Counted from the first letter of the stretch, positions 1-8,652 are shown. The stretch: 64,000 nt of DNA from Chryseobacterium sp. ISL-6 (GCF_018613715.1 NZ_JAGGPT010000001.1:485919-549918); one strand, 5' to 3'. Translations and numbers: made by a program. Notes: generated by a model from the letters alone, not told the origin.

Positions 1-12
1 AAGTTTTTTCAT
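1..12 (-). CDS. Possible 5' end of a divergent gene (partial)
   Basis: The minus strand reads ATG AAA AAA CTT from position 12 to the window edge, giving M-K-K-L, a common start for an exported Bacteroidota protein. An A/T-rich leader precedes it. Only four codons are visible, so this is a hint of a divergent gene and not a firm call. Confidence 0.25.
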
Positions 13-174
13 ATTTAAAATTAAAGCTTTAAAGTAGAGAAATAATTCATTTACAAAGGTCTCCTGATTATTAAAAAAATATTAAATCTCCTGTTGTAAA
101 AAACTGATAATTAAATTATTGCAAATGTAATATTGTCGCCGGAACAATTATTTTTAGTATTTCCACAATTTAAG

Positions 175-182
175 TATCTTTG
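175..182 (+). promoter_or_regulatory. -7 element of the acyl-CoA dehydrogenase promoter
   Basis: TATCTTTG matches the Bacteroidota -7 consensus TAnnTTTG and ends 23 bases before the start codon. No TTG sits at the usual distance upstream, so only the -7 half is supported. Confidence 0.55.
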
Positions 183-205
183 AGCACTAACTATTTACTT
201 ATTAT

Positions 206-1345
206 ATGAATACAGAGATTATTGAGAACATTAAAATGATAGCAGAAACAGCGAAGGAATTTGCTGAAAAAAATATCAGACCCAATATTATGGAGTGGGA
301 TGAGAGCCAGACTTTTCCAAAAGATTTATTTCATCAGTTAGGAGAAATGGGCTTTATGGGAATTGTTGTTCCTGAGCAGTACGGAGGTTCTGGGTTAGGT
401 TATCATGAATATGTTGCTATCCTGGATGAGATTTCTCAAGTAGATCCTTCTATCGGACTTTCTGTAGCAGCACACAATTCTCTTTGTACCAATCATATTT
501 ATGAATTCGGGAATGAGGAGCAGAGACATAGATGGTTGCCTCAGTTAGCAAGCGGAAAAGTACTTGGGGCTTGGGGATTAACAGAACATAATACAGGTTC
601 AGATTCAGGAGGGATGTCTACAACTGCTGTGAAAGATGGTGATGAATGGATCATTAATGGAGCTAAAAACTTTATTACTCATGCTATTTCAGGAGATATT
701 GCCGTAGTAATGACAAGAACAGGAGAAATTGGAGCTAAGAATAACTCTACTGCTTTTGTTTTAGAAAAAGGAATGCCAGGTTTTACTTCGGGAAAAAAAG
801 AAAACAAACTGGGAATGCGTGCTTCCGAAACAGCAGAACTAATCTTTGATAATGTTCGTGTACCGGATTCTCATCGTTTAGGAGAAGTTGGAGAAGGATT
901 TAAGCAAGCTATGAAAATTCTTGATGGAGGAAGAATTTCTATCGCTGCTTTAAGTTTAGGAACTGCAAGAGGTGCTTATAAAGCAGCTTTAAAATATGCT
1001 AAAGAAAGACATCAGTTTGGAAAATCAATTGCTAGTTTCCAGGCTATCAACTTTATGCTTGCTGATATGGCAACTGAAATTGATGCTGCAGAACTTCTTA
1101 TTCAAAGAGCTGCAACATTGAAGAATGCAAAGCAAAAAATGACAAAAGAAGGTGCTATGGCAAAACTATATGCATCTGAAGCTTGTGTGAGAATTGCTAA
1201 TAATGCGGTTCAGATCTTTGGAGGTTACGGATATACGAAAGACTTCCCAGCTGAAAAGTATTACAGAGACTCTAAACTTTGTACCATCGGAGAAGGAACT
1301 TCTGAGATCCAGAGATTAGTAATAGGAAGAGATATTACCCAATAA
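206..1345 (+). CDS. Acyl-CoA dehydrogenase
   Basis: FAD-dependent alpha,beta-dehydrogenation of an acyl-CoA, as in fatty-acid or branched-chain acid breakdown, with electrons passed to ETF. The 379-residue length is standard for the short/medium-chain family. It has the helical N-terminal domain, the middle beta domain with the flavin-binding run WGLTEHNTGSDSGG (about residue 117), and the C-terminal helical domain ending in IGEGTSEIQ, where Glu363 is the likely catalytic base. The ATG follows an A-rich leader and a TATCTTTG promoter element. A DinB-family gene follows after 15 bases on the same strand, so the two are probably co-transcribed. Chain-length specificity cannot be read from the sequence. 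Confidence 0.93.
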   Translation: MNTEIIENIKMIAETAKEFAEKNIRPNIMEWDESQTFPKDLFHQLGEMGFMGIVVPEQYGGSGLGYHEYVAILDEISQVDPSIGLSVAAHNSLCTNHIYEFGNEEQRHRWLPQLASGKVLGAWGLTEHNTGSDSGGMSTTAVKDGDEWIINGAKNFITHAISGDIAVVMTRTGEIGAKNNSTAFVLEKGMPGFTSGKKENKLGMRASETAELIFDNVRVPDSHRLGEVGEGFKQAMKILDGGRISIAALSLGTARGAYKAALKYAKERHQFGKSIASFQAINFMLADMATEIDAAELLIQRAATLKNAKQKMTKEGAMAKLYASEACVRIANNAVQIFGGYGYTKDFPAEKYYRDSKLCTIGEGTSEIQRLVIGRDITQ

Positions 1346-1360
1346 TTTAATTCGAATACC

Positions 1361-1858
1361 ATGATTAAACAAGCCCTTTTAGGTGAGTTTTTACATGAAG
1401 CAGAAAATAGCAGAAGAATTTTAAAAGCGATTCCTGACAGTGCTCTGGATTGGAAACCTTCAGAAAAAAACTGGACCACAGCCCAATTAGCGTCCCATAT
1501 AGCAGAAATATACAACTGGTATGGATATACATTCAATCAGGACGTTTTTGACATGGGAGTGTATCAGTATGATAAAGGAGATATTTCCAAAGCCGAAAAT
1601 ATTGTCGCTAAGTTTGAAGACAACGTTGCCAAAGCTCAACAAGTTTTAGAAAACTGGGATGAAAAGACTTATCTTAATGAATGGAAAATGGAAATGCACG
1701 GAAAAATATTCTTCCCGCCTACTCCAAAAGTTCAGGTAATTAGAGGTTTTCTGTTTAATCATTTGTACCATCATAGAGGTGAATTGGTTGTCTATTTAAG
1801 ATCAACGGGAAATAAAATTCCCGGAATATACGGACCCACAGCAGACGATAGAATATAA
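1361..1858 (+). CDS. DinB family protein
   Basis: 165-residue four-helix-bundle protein of the DinB/YfiT-like putative metalloenzyme superfamily. The family's three His ligands are recognisable: one in SHIAEIYNW near residue 46 and a pair in NHLYHHRGELVVYL near residue 130. The C-terminal GIYGPTADD is typical of Bacteroidota members. These proteins are often thiol-dependent transferases or stress-related, but the substrate is unknown. A hairpin terminator follows, closing a two-gene unit with the acyl-CoA dehydrogenase. Confidence 0.85.
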   Translation: MIKQALLGEFLHEAENSRRILKAIPDSALDWKPSEKNWTTAQLASHIAEIYNWYGYTFNQDVFDMGVYQYDKGDISKAENIVAKFEDNVAKAQQVLENWDEKTYLNEWKMEMHGKIFFPPTPKVQVIRGFLFNHLYHHRGELVVYLRSTGNKIPGIYGPTADDRI

Positions 1859-1885
1859 TTTTAGAATTATTTCACCGATAAATGA

Positions 1886-1920
1886 ATAGCACACGTATTT
1901 TATGTGTGCTATTTTCTTTT
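1886..1920 (+). terminator. Rho-independent terminator after the DinB gene
   Basis: ATAGCACAC (1886-1894) pairs with GTGTGCTAT (1904-1912) and a T-rich run follows. Confidence 0.8.
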
Positions 1921-2001
1921 TTTGATACAATACAAATTACCGCATATTCAATGTATCGAATAATATTTTAAATCAACTTTCAAAAATCTTCTTAAAAAAT
2001 T

Positions 2002-2034
2002 TTGTTTTTCGTAATGAATTTTTTATTAGCTTTG
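2002..2034 (+). promoter_or_regulatory. Promoter of the secreted metalloprotease
   Basis: TTG at 2002-2004, a 22-base spacer and TAGCTTTG at 2027-2034 fit the flavobacterial sigma-A consensus. This places transcription start just upstream of the ATG at 2062 and argues against translation from the in-frame TTG at 2002, which is the -33 box itself. Confidence 0.7.
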
Positions 2035-2061
2035 ATATTCCACAATCAAAATAAATATTTT

Positions 2062-4992
2062 ATGAAAAAACAATTAACTCTGATCGGAGTGCTTTTTATG
2101 ACGGGCATTTCTTTCGCGCAGACTGATCGTCTCTGGTCTCAAAGCTCACAAAAAGCATCTACAAATGTTTTTGAGAACAAAACCAGCATTAGTGATCCCA
2201 AAGTTTACACTCTGGATATTAATGGCTTAAAGAATGTACTTTCAAGAGCTCCTAAAAGACTGGCAGTTGGAGAGAAATCAGAAATCATCGTTTCCTTCCC
2301 TAATTCTGAAGGAAAGATGGAAAACTTTAAAGTAAGAGAAAACTCAAACTTTGATCCTCAACTGGCAGCCAGATACCCGGATATCAAATCGTATGTTGGT
2401 GAAGGTTTAGGAGATTCTAATTCCACTGTCTATTTCAGTATTTCTTCATTAGGGCTTTCTTCTATGGAAATCTACGGTGATAAATCAGCTGTTTTCATTG
2501 AACCCTACACAAAAGATCTATCCACTTATGTTGTTTACAAAAAATCAGACAAAAAAGATGATCTCAACAAATTTGAATGTACTGTAATTGATGTTGCTCA
2601 AAAAGGGATTGACAACACCAGTCTTGCAGCCAGACCAAATGCGGATGATGCAAAATTAAGAACATTCAGACTGGCTCTTTCCTGTACAGGAGAATACACC
2701 ACTTATTTCGGCGGTACAAAAGCCAATGCTTTAGCAGCAATGAATAACACAATGACCCGTGTAAACGGTGTCTTTGAGAAGGATTTTGCAGCAAGAATGG
2801 TTCTTATCTCTAATAATGATGCTGTAATTTATACCAATGCTTCCACTGACCCATATTCTGCAGCATCCGGAATGAGCAGCTGGAACTCACAACTTCAAAG
2901 TACTTTAACTTCCGTGATTGGTGAAGCTAATTACGATATTGGCCACTTATTCGGTGCTACCGGAGGTGGAGGAAATGCCGGCTGTATTGGCTGTGTATGT
3001 ACAAATGGATCTAAAGGAAGTGGGTACACCTCTCCTGCAGATGCAATCCCTTCTGGAGACAACTTCGATATTGATTATGTAGCTCACGAAATGGGGCATC
3101 AGTTTGGAGGAAACCATACATTCTCTATGAGTAATGAAGGAACAGGTGCCAATATGGAACCTGGATCAGGATCAACTATTATGGGATATGCAGGAATTAC
3201 TGCCCAGGATATCCAACCCCATTCCGATGCTTTTTTTCATGCGATAAGCATCCAACAGATTACCAATAATATCAAAGCTAAAACCTGTCCGGTAAGTACT
3301 GCAACAGGAAATTCAATTCCAACAGCAAACGCAGGTTCAGACTATACTATTCCTAAAGGCACACCATTTATGCTGACAGGAACGGGTACTGATGCAAATG
3401 GTGATTCTTTAACGTATGTTTGGGAGCAAATGGATAATGCATCCTCCTCTCAAACAGGAGCCAGCTCTGCAGCAAGTGCAACAAAAGCTTCAGGTCCTAC
3501 ATTCAGATCATGGACTCCAACTACTTCGCCAACAAGATATTTCCCTAGAATGGCTTCTGTATTAACTGGTGCTACCACAACGGCAGGATCAGAAATTACA
3601 GTTGAAGCATTATCTAATGTAGCCAGAGCTCTGAACTTCAGATTTACGGTTCGTGATAACAGAGCTGGTGGTTCAGGAAATAATTCTGACGACGCTGTGA
3701 TCACAGTAAACGCTACTGCAGGACCATTCAGTGTTTCTTCACAAAATTCAGCAACAACATATACGGGTGGAACTTCTCAAACGGTAACATGGAATGTTGC
3801 AGGAACTACTGCCAATGGAGTGAATGCTGCTAATGTAGATATCCTTTGGTCAACTGATAGTGGGAATACATGGACTACCCTATTAGCCGGAACTCCAAAT
3901 GATGGTACTCAAGCGGTGACTATACCAAATGCTTCTACAACAACTGGAAGAATTATGGTTAAAGGTTCCGGTCACATCTTCTTTGATGTAAATAATGCCA
4001 ACATTACTGTAAACGCTGGATCTGGAGGAACAGATGTTATAGCTCCTACAGCACCTACCCTTGCAGCTTCTGGAACGACTTCTACAACTACCAATCTTTC
4101 ATGGAGCGGAGCTACAGATAATGTAGGAGTTACAGGTTATGATGTATATCAGGGAGGCTCATTAATTGGCTCTACTGCTACTACTTCGTATACAGTAACA
4201 AGTTTAAGTCCAACCACTACTTACAGCTTTACAGTTAAAGCAAAAGATGCGGCAGGAAACACTTCTGTATCTAGCAATTCTGTAAGTGTAACTACTCTTG
4301 GAGGAGGTACTGTAACCTATTGCTCTGCATCTGCAAATAATACGGCTGATGAAAGAATCGGAAACGTAAAATTCGGAACCATTAATAACAGCTCTACAGG
4401 AACTGCAGGATACGAAAACTTCACTTCTGTTTCTACCAATGTAACAAGAGGAAGTGCTTATACAGTTTCTATAACTCCAGTATGGACTTCGACAGTTTAC
4501 AGTGAAGCATACGCGGTGTATATCGACTATAATCAAGATGGTGACTTTACTGATAGCGGAGAGCTAGCCTGGACAAAATCAGGATCTACTACAACGCCGG
4601 TAACAGGAAGTATTACAATTCCGGCTTCAGCAACTTTAGGGGCAACAAGAATGAGAGTAATGATGCAATATAGCTCTATTCCATCATCATCTTGTGGAAC
4701 TTACACCTATGGACAGGTTGAAGATTATACTCTAAATATTGGTTCTTCAGGAAGAGGAGATATGCTTAATACTCAGGATTTATTGACTGAAGTAAAATTA
4801 TATCCTAATCCGGTAAGAGATATTTTAAATATCTCAAATACAACATCAGAAGAATATAAGATCTTCGATATGGGTGGAAAACTAATCAATTCAGGAAAAC
4901 TTGAAAAAGGTACTGTAAATGTGAGTCATCTTATAAAAGGTGCTTACATGATTCAGATTGGCGAAATCGCTAAGAGATTTATTAAAAATTAA
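2062..4992 (+). CDS. Secreted zinc metalloprotease (reprolysin-like) with FN3, GEVED and type IX sorting domains
   Basis: 976-residue exported protease. A signal peptide (about residues 1-20, ending SFAQ) and a propeptide-like region precede the metzincin zinc site HEMGHQFGGNH (about residues 342-352: His342, His346, His352, catalytic Glu343) and a Met-turn IMGYAG. Next come beta-sandwich modules, a fibronectin type III domain (about 663-748), a GEVED domain with the acidic loop DYNQDGDFTDSGE, and a C-terminal type IX secretion sorting domain beginning LYPNPVRDIL. It should cross the outer membrane by T9SS and act on extracellular protein. The start was moved to 2062 because the codons upstream overlap the promoter. 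A strong terminator follows, so it is monocistronic. Confidence 0.92.
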   Translation: MKKQLTLIGVLFMTGISFAQTDRLWSQSSQKASTNVFENKTSISDPKVYTLDINGLKNVLSRAPKRLAVGEKSEIIVSFPNSEGKMENFKVRENSNFDPQLAARYPDIKSYVGEGLGDSNSTVYFSISSLGLSSMEIYGDKSAVFIEPYTKDLSTYVVYKKSDKKDDLNKFECTVIDVAQKGIDNTSLAARPNADDAKLRTFRLALSCTGEYTTYFGGTKANALAAMNNTMTRVNGVFEKDFAARMVLISNNDAVIYTNASTDPYSAASGMSSWNSQLQSTLTSVIGEANYDIGHLFGATGGGGNAGCIGCVCTNGSKGSGYTSPADAIPSGDNFDIDYVAHEMGHQFGGNHTFSMSNEGTGANMEPGSGSTIMGYAGITAQDIQPHSDAFFHAISIQQITNNIKAKTCPVSTATGNSIPTANAGSDYTIPKGTPFMLTGTGTDANGDSLTYVWEQMDNASSSQTGASSAASATKASGPTFRSWTPTTSPTRYFPRMASVLTGATTTAGSEITVEALSNVARALNFRFTVRDNRAGGSGNNSDDAVITVNATAGPFSVSSQNSATTYTGGTSQTVTWNVAGTTANGVNAANVDILWSTDSGNTWTTLLAGTPNDGTQAVTIPNASTTTGRIMVKGSGHIFFDVNNANITVNAGSGGTDVIAPTAPTLAASGTTSTTTNLSWSGATDNVGVTGYDVYQGGSLIGSTATTSYTVTSLSPTTTYSFTVKAKDAAGNTSVSSNSVSVTTLGGGTVTYCSASANNTADERIGNVKFGTINNSSTGTAGYENFTSVSTNVTRGSAYTVSITPVWTSTVYSEAYAVYIDYNQDGDFTDSGELAWTKSGSTTTPVTGSITIPASATLGATRMRVMMQYSSIPSSSCGTYTYGQVEDYTLNIGSSGRGDMLNTQDLLTEVKLYPNPVRDILNISNTTSEEYKIFDMGGKLINSGKLEKGTVNVSHLIKGAYMIQIGEIAKRFIKN

Positions 4993-5016
4993 TTATTTAT
5001 AATTAAACCTTGTGAG

Positions 5017-5045
5017 GGCCGTCTAGAAATAGACGGCCTTTTTTA
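5017..5045 (+). terminator. Rho-independent terminator after the metalloprotease
   Basis: GGCCGTCT (5017-5024) pairs with AGACGGCC (5031-5038) and is followed by a T run. Confidence 0.9.
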
Positions 5046-5397
5046 TTGCAAATTATAGAATCCAGTCTTTAAAATGTAAAATATTATCATAAATTACAGA
5101 TACTAATGAATTTAATTTATAAATAATATTTTATTTAAATAAAATTTTTAATATTTAAGTTTTTTGATTAAATTTATCATTCAGTATTATTCTTTTATTG
5201 TACCGTTTACCCAACTTGTATTTAAGGGAGCATCAGCTCTTTTTTTGACGGTAAATCACCTTGCCTATTTCTTTGATCCTGCTTTAAAAAACACGTGCAA
5301 CAACCTTGTTGGCAAGGAAATACCTTCTCAAATTGATGCTACATGCGACCCTTCAAATAATACTCACTCAATTTTTACATTTAAAAAACTATTAACT
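5046..5397 (+). other. 352-base AT-rich leader region with no gene
   Basis: No convincing ORF: the open frame from a TTG at 5164 joins the TNT lipoprotein frame but lacks a start context. It holds a perfect 18-bp palindrome, ATTTTATTTAAATAAAAT (5128-5145), a small GC hairpin followed by seven Ts (5230-5248) and another hairpin, CCTTGttggCAAGG (5304-5317). No clean TAnnTTTG element was found. The long leader suggests post-transcriptional control of the toxin-like gene, but this is an inference. Confidence 0.4.
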
Positions 5398-6108
5398 ATG
5401 AAACATTTATTTAAGTACATCTTCTTCTTAGCTATTGCATTTTTTTCAATTGCCTGTAGTTCTGACAGAGATGATGAAATCGACAACACAAATGGAGTCA
5501 CACATGTGTTCTACAAAAATGCTGATGAATTTGCTTTAACATATGATACAGCTGGGCTTGTTAATCAGACGATTAGAAATCAGGCATTTGATTTATACAA
5601 GCAAGGTAAATGGAGCGAACTGGAAGCATTATTTAAAGCCAATAATTTAAATGGTGGATGGCCACCTGCAAATGGAGGATACAATATCGTAGATGATGTT
5701 TCTTTTCAGGCTGGACAGAAATTTGACAGATACAGCGGAGCTATTAATTATAACGGAACTGGAATTCCAACTTTAGGGGGAAGTTTTACAAGTCCCATAG
5801 TAAATGGATATGTTTACACCTTCTCACAAAGAGCATTAAATCAACCTGAAAATGCTTATGATTTTTATTATGAGATCGATGTTTTAAATAATTCATTACC
5901 TTTCAAATCTCAAACAGCAGATGTCATTCCTTGGTTCAATCAAATAGGTGGCGGTAAGCAAACGATGTGGAAAATTCCTATAGATCCTGCTACCGGTTAT
6001 CAGAAAACATGGAATAAATTAGCTGCAGAAGGATATGTGAAAATCACTATTAAAAAGAGTCCAAGTGGTCACTATAATAACTTAGTAGGGACGGTTATTC
6101 AGCAATAA
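5398..6108 (+). CDS. Lipoprotein with a C-terminal TNT (NAD+ glycohydrolase toxin-like) domain
   Basis: 236-residue lipoprotein. The signal peptide ends in a lipobox with Cys20, followed by SSDRDDE, which resembles the acidic lipoprotein export signal that sends Bacteroidota lipoproteins to the cell surface. Residues about 85-220 match the layout of TNT (tuberculosis necrotizing toxin) domains: GGWPPANGGY, then QKFDRYSG with Arg111, SFTSP, QRAL, and PWFNQIGGGKQ with Gln188 at the place of the family's catalytic Gln. Known TNT proteins hydrolyse NAD+ and kill host or rival cells. Start: ATG at 5398, because the upstream extension gives no signal peptide. A small Cys-pair gene follows 10 bases later and may be an immunity gene. 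The fold call rests on motifs only. Confidence 0.75.
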   Translation: MKHLFKYIFFLAIAFFSIACSSDRDDEIDNTNGVTHVFYKNADEFALTYDTAGLVNQTIRNQAFDLYKQGKWSELEALFKANNLNGGWPPANGGYNIVDDVSFQAGQKFDRYSGAINYNGTGIPTLGGSFTSPIVNGYVYTFSQRALNQPENAYDFYYEIDVLNNSLPFKSQTADVIPWFNQIGGGKQTMWKIPIDPATGYQKTWNKLAAEGYVKITIKKSPSGHYNNLVGTVIQQ

Positions 6109-6118
6109 ATAAACTCAA

Positions 6119-6538
6119 ATGTATTCAATATCAAAAAAAATAAACATTGGTGAAAAAGTTCCTGTTGATAAGGATATTTTCACAAATGATGAAATCACTC
6201 CGGCAGCTGTAACCAATTTCACCTGTTGCGAATGTGGCCATAAAAATACCATTGAAATAGTCCCATATCAATCAGGTTTTCCAATCCTTCAAATTTATAA
6301 TGAAGATAAAGTATTATCAAAAAATGAATTATTAAAGAATGGAGCTGTTGCTGAAACTTCACAAGGCATGTTGCATTTTGGAGCATTAACGGTAAATAAC
6401 TTACCAACTTTATATTTTGGAACTGACTGCTCATTTTGCCATTCAAAATATTTTTGTGTATTTAGTTACGGAGAAAAGCAACCTGGATTAACGGTCTTAA
6501 ACATTTCAGGAATCTGGAGATATGAGAATTTAGAATAG
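6119..6538 (+). CDS. Small Cys-pair (zinc-ribbon-like) protein, possible immunity partner of the TNT lipoprotein
   Basis: 139 residues, no signal peptide or membrane segment, so probably cytoplasmic. Two CxxC knuckles, Cys36-x2-Cys39 (CECG) and Cys104-x2-Cys107 (CSFC), could together bind one zinc. The rest looks like a beta-rich domain ending ISGIWRYENLE. I do not recognise a named family. It starts 10 bases after the TNT gene's stop and shares its terminator, so the two form one transcript. Toxin genes of this class are usually paired with a small cytoplasmic inhibitor; that role is inferred only from position. Confidence 0.7.
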   Translation: MYSISKKINIGEKVPVDKDIFTNDEITPAAVTNFTCCECGHKNTIEIVPYQSGFPILQIYNEDKVLSKNELLKNGAVAETSQGMLHFGALTVNNLPTLYFGTDCSFCHSKYFCVFSYGEKQPGLTVLNISGIWRYENLE

Positions 6539-6583
6539 TCGATCCTACACGATCAACAAAGTCTTTTTTATATACTATAAGAG

Positions 6584-6613
6584 AGGCTGTCTGATAATAG
6601 GCAGCCTTTTTTG
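6584..6613 (+). terminator. Terminator of the TNT / Cys-pair operon
   Basis: AGGCTG (6584-6589) pairs with CAGCCT (6602-6607), followed by TTTTTTG. Confidence 0.75.
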
Positions 6614-6739
6614 TTTAATTAAAAGTTGAAGGCTAAGATCTTAGAAATTAAAACCACATAAACATAATCTATTACTCTCACCACTAAAATCCAGTATTTA
6701 ATATCTTGCATCTGACTTTAATTTTTCAAAATCCTTTTC

Positions 6740-6747
6740 TATCTTTG
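6740..6747 (+). promoter_or_regulatory. -7 element before the MazG-like gene
   Basis: TATCTTTG, 18 bases before the ATG. No well-placed TTG upstream. Confidence 0.5.
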
Positions 6748-6765
6748 CTTTAAATAAAAAAATTC

Positions 6766-7233
6766 ATGGATAAAATTGATAGTCTGAACCAAGTAGCAGA
6801 ATTCCATACTACTTTTAAAGCCCCTATTTTAGAAACCCCACAAATCCCTTCTCAGGAAAGATGCAGTCTTAGAGTTGAACTTTTACAAGAGGAATTAAAT
6901 GAATTAAAACAAGCTATTGCAGATAATGATATCGTAGAAATTGCTGATGCTTTGTGTGATCTGCAATATGTTTTGAGTGGTGCTGTTCTGGAATTTGGAC
7001 TTGGCAGTAAATTTGTAGAGCTATTCAACGAAGTTCAGCGCTCTAATATGTCAAAAGCTTGCGACAATGAAGAACAGGCAAATGAAACAGTTGAGTTTTA
7101 TAAAGAAAAAGGAGTAGAATCTTTTTATGAAAAGTCAGGAGAAAAATTCAATGTTTACAGACAGGCGGATCATAAGGTATTAAAAAATAAATACTACTCT
7201 CCTGCTGATTTAAAAACGATCATCGACAAATAA
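6766..7233 (+). CDS. MazG-like nucleoside triphosphate pyrophosphohydrolase family protein
   Basis: 155-residue all-alpha NTP-PPase superfamily protein. The metal-binding signature is visible: LLQEELNEL (about residues 45-53), then EIADALCDLQY (about 66-76), the EExxE...ExxD pattern of MazG and PRA-pyrophosphohydrolase relatives. The C-terminal half (SNMSKACDNEEQA, KYYSPADL) matches the Bacteroidota phosphoribosyl-ATP-pyrophosphohydrolase-like group that may clean up non-canonical nucleotides. It heads a run of four tightly spaced genes; the next starts 3 bases after its stop. Confidence 0.8.
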   Translation: MDKIDSLNQVAEFHTTFKAPILETPQIPSQERCSLRVELLQEELNELKQAIADNDIVEIADALCDLQYVLSGAVLEFGLGSKFVELFNEVQRSNMSKACDNEEQANETVEFYKEKGVESFYEKSGEKFNVYRQADHKVLKNKYYSPADLKTIIDK

Positions 7234-7236
7234 AAT

Positions 7237-7803
7237 ATGAAAAAATTTATTACAAATATTGTTGCCATTTCAAGTCTCGTTTTGGCTGCCCAACAGTTCA
7301 ATGCTCAAAAAGTAGTGATGAACCGTGAGGTAGAAACTCAAAAAGACGGGAAAATGCTTTTGGGAAACCAGCTAAAAGAACAATTTCTAAAAGAGCCTTA
7401 TGCCGATTGGTATGTGAAAGAGCATGATGAATATGCACTTGACCAGAAAGCCATCGCTGAGCTGAAGAAAGCCAAAATAACCTCTTATAATATTACTGTT
7501 TTCATGGGAACCTGGTGTGAAGACAGCCATAGGGATTTCCCAAGGCTAATGAGGATTTTAGAAGAAGTGAAATTTCCTGATAATAAGCTGACTATTATTG
7601 CTGTCAATCGTAAGAAAGAGTCTCCATCGGGCGAAGAAGGTCTTTATAACATTCAAAAAGTTCCTACGATCATTGTAGAAAAATATGAAAAAGAGATTGG
7701 GAGAATTATAGAAATGCCTAAAACAGGTTATGTTGAAAGAGATTTGGTTGACATTTTGAAAAAAGATGACAAATCTGTAATTCGGGAAATATTTAAAAAA
7801 TAA
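7237..7803 (+). CDS. Periplasmic thioredoxin-fold protein
   Basis: 188 residues with a cleavable signal peptide (about 1-23, ending QFNAQ). The core ITVFMGTWCEDSHRDFPRLMRIL (about 87-110) is a thioredoxin-like first strand and helix, but the active site reads WCEDSH, with a single Cys where oxidoreductases have CxxC. KVPTIIV carries the cis-Pro loop. A classic dithiol exchange is therefore unlikely; a monothiol or binding role is possible. Transcribed with the MazG-like gene upstream and the DUF4230 gene downstream. Confidence 0.78.
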   Translation: MKKFITNIVAISSLVLAAQQFNAQKVVMNREVETQKDGKMLLGNQLKEQFLKEPYADWYVKEHDEYALDQKAIAELKKAKITSYNITVFMGTWCEDSHRDFPRLMRILEEVKFPDNKLTIIAVNRKKESPSGEEGLYNIQKVPTIIVEKYEKEIGRIIEMPKTGYVERDLVDILKKDDKSVIREIFKK

Positions 7804-7806
7804 ATA

Positions 7807-8412
7807 TTGAAAAATAATAAACTAATACTATCATTTGCAGCAGGAATTCTTGTCATGTTATTCCTGTTTTTTGGTCTTAAATCGTGTTTTAATTTTGGTG
7901 GAAAAACGGAAAAATCAGATTATTATATTCTGACCAACCAGATTTCTAAAATGAATAAAATGGTGGTTTTAGAGCAGAATACTTCCAGCATGCAAAAAAC
8001 GAAAATGGGTTATGAGGTATTTGGAAATGAAGTTTCAAGTAACAGCATCATTACCTATACCAAGACCAATGCTCAGGTTTCTTATGATCTTAATAAGATG
8101 AAAATGGAAGTTGATTCTATCAATAAAAAACTGATCATTACTGAATTGCCAAATGCAGATGTCAGAATTACACCAAGCGTAGAAATACAGTCTTTGGATG
8201 ATTCTTTTTTAAATAGAATTACAGAGAAAGATATTAAGAATGTTACTCAGAAAGCAAAAGATACAGCCATTAAAACAATTGATGAAAATCGATTAAGAAA
8301 TGAGGGCCGTAAACAGCTTATGGAAAATCTTAATAATATTTTCGTTTTGGCAAAGGCTTTGAATTATACCATAGAAGATAAAACAGGTCAACTAGGTATT
8401 TTAGCACTTTAA
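7807..8412 (+). CDS. DUF4230 domain protein, membrane-anchored
   Basis: 201 residues: one N-terminal membrane helix (about 6-25, FAAGILVMLFLFFGLKSC) and a soluble extracytoplasmic domain that matches DUF4230. The domain is recognised from ITYTKTNAQVSYDLNKM, KLIITELPNADVRITPSVE and the C-terminal amphipathic helix. The start is TTG at 7807, three bases after the previous stop; no in-frame ATG precedes the membrane helix. Function unknown. Confidence 0.75.
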   Translation: MKNNKLILSFAAGILVMLFLFFGLKSCFNFGGKTEKSDYYILTNQISKMNKMVVLEQNTSSMQKTKMGYEVFGNEVSSNSIITYTKTNAQVSYDLNKMKMEVDSINKKLIITELPNADVRITPSVEIQSLDDSFLNRITEKDIKNVTQKAKDTAIKTIDENRLRNEGRKQLMENLNNIFVLAKALNYTIEDKTGQLGILAL

Positions 8413-8423
8413 AACTTAAAGCT

Positions 8424-8612
8424 ATGAATAATTCAAAAGACAATAACAAAAAGAAAGAATCTACAAACGCTGCAGAGTCGAAAAAACAAAATGAGGATTT
8501 TCCCAATATCCCGGCGTCCTCTAAGAAGACTAATCCACCGGATATTGATAAAGAAGATATTGAAAAATCTTCTAAAAATAAAACCGGAAAAACGGATAAT
8601 ACTAAACAGTAA
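8424..8612 (+). CDS. Small Lys/Asp/Ser-rich hypothetical protein
   Basis: 62 residues, highly charged and low in complexity (NKKKESTNAAESKKQNED, DKEDIEKSSKNKTGKTDN), probably disordered. Accepted as a gene because it starts 11 bases after the DUF4230 gene, follows an A-rich ribosome entry site, and is closed by a terminator on the same strand. No family recognised. Confidence 0.6.
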   Translation: MNNSKDNNKKKESTNAAESKKQNEDFPNIPASSKKTNPPDIDKEDIEKSSKNKTGKTDNTKQ

Positions 8613-8618
8613 AATATG

Positions 8619-8652
8619 AATAGTCTGCTTCAAAAGAGGCAGACTATTTCAA
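8619..8652 (+). terminator. Terminator of the MazG-like operon
   Basis: AATAGTCTGC (8619-8628) pairs with GCAGACTATT (8639-8648). The hairpin is symmetric and may also stop leuB transcription from the other side. Confidence 0.85.

Noticed and set aside
2002-2061. Twenty-codon N-terminal extension of the metalloprotease from TTG
   Set aside because: The TTG is the -33 box of the gene's promoter; a normal signal peptide starts at the ATG at 2062.
5164-5397. Long N-terminal extension of the TNT lipoprotein
   Set aside because: Starts at a TTG, crosses a hairpin with a T run, and would bury the lipoprotein signal; the ATG at 5398 gives a textbook lipobox.
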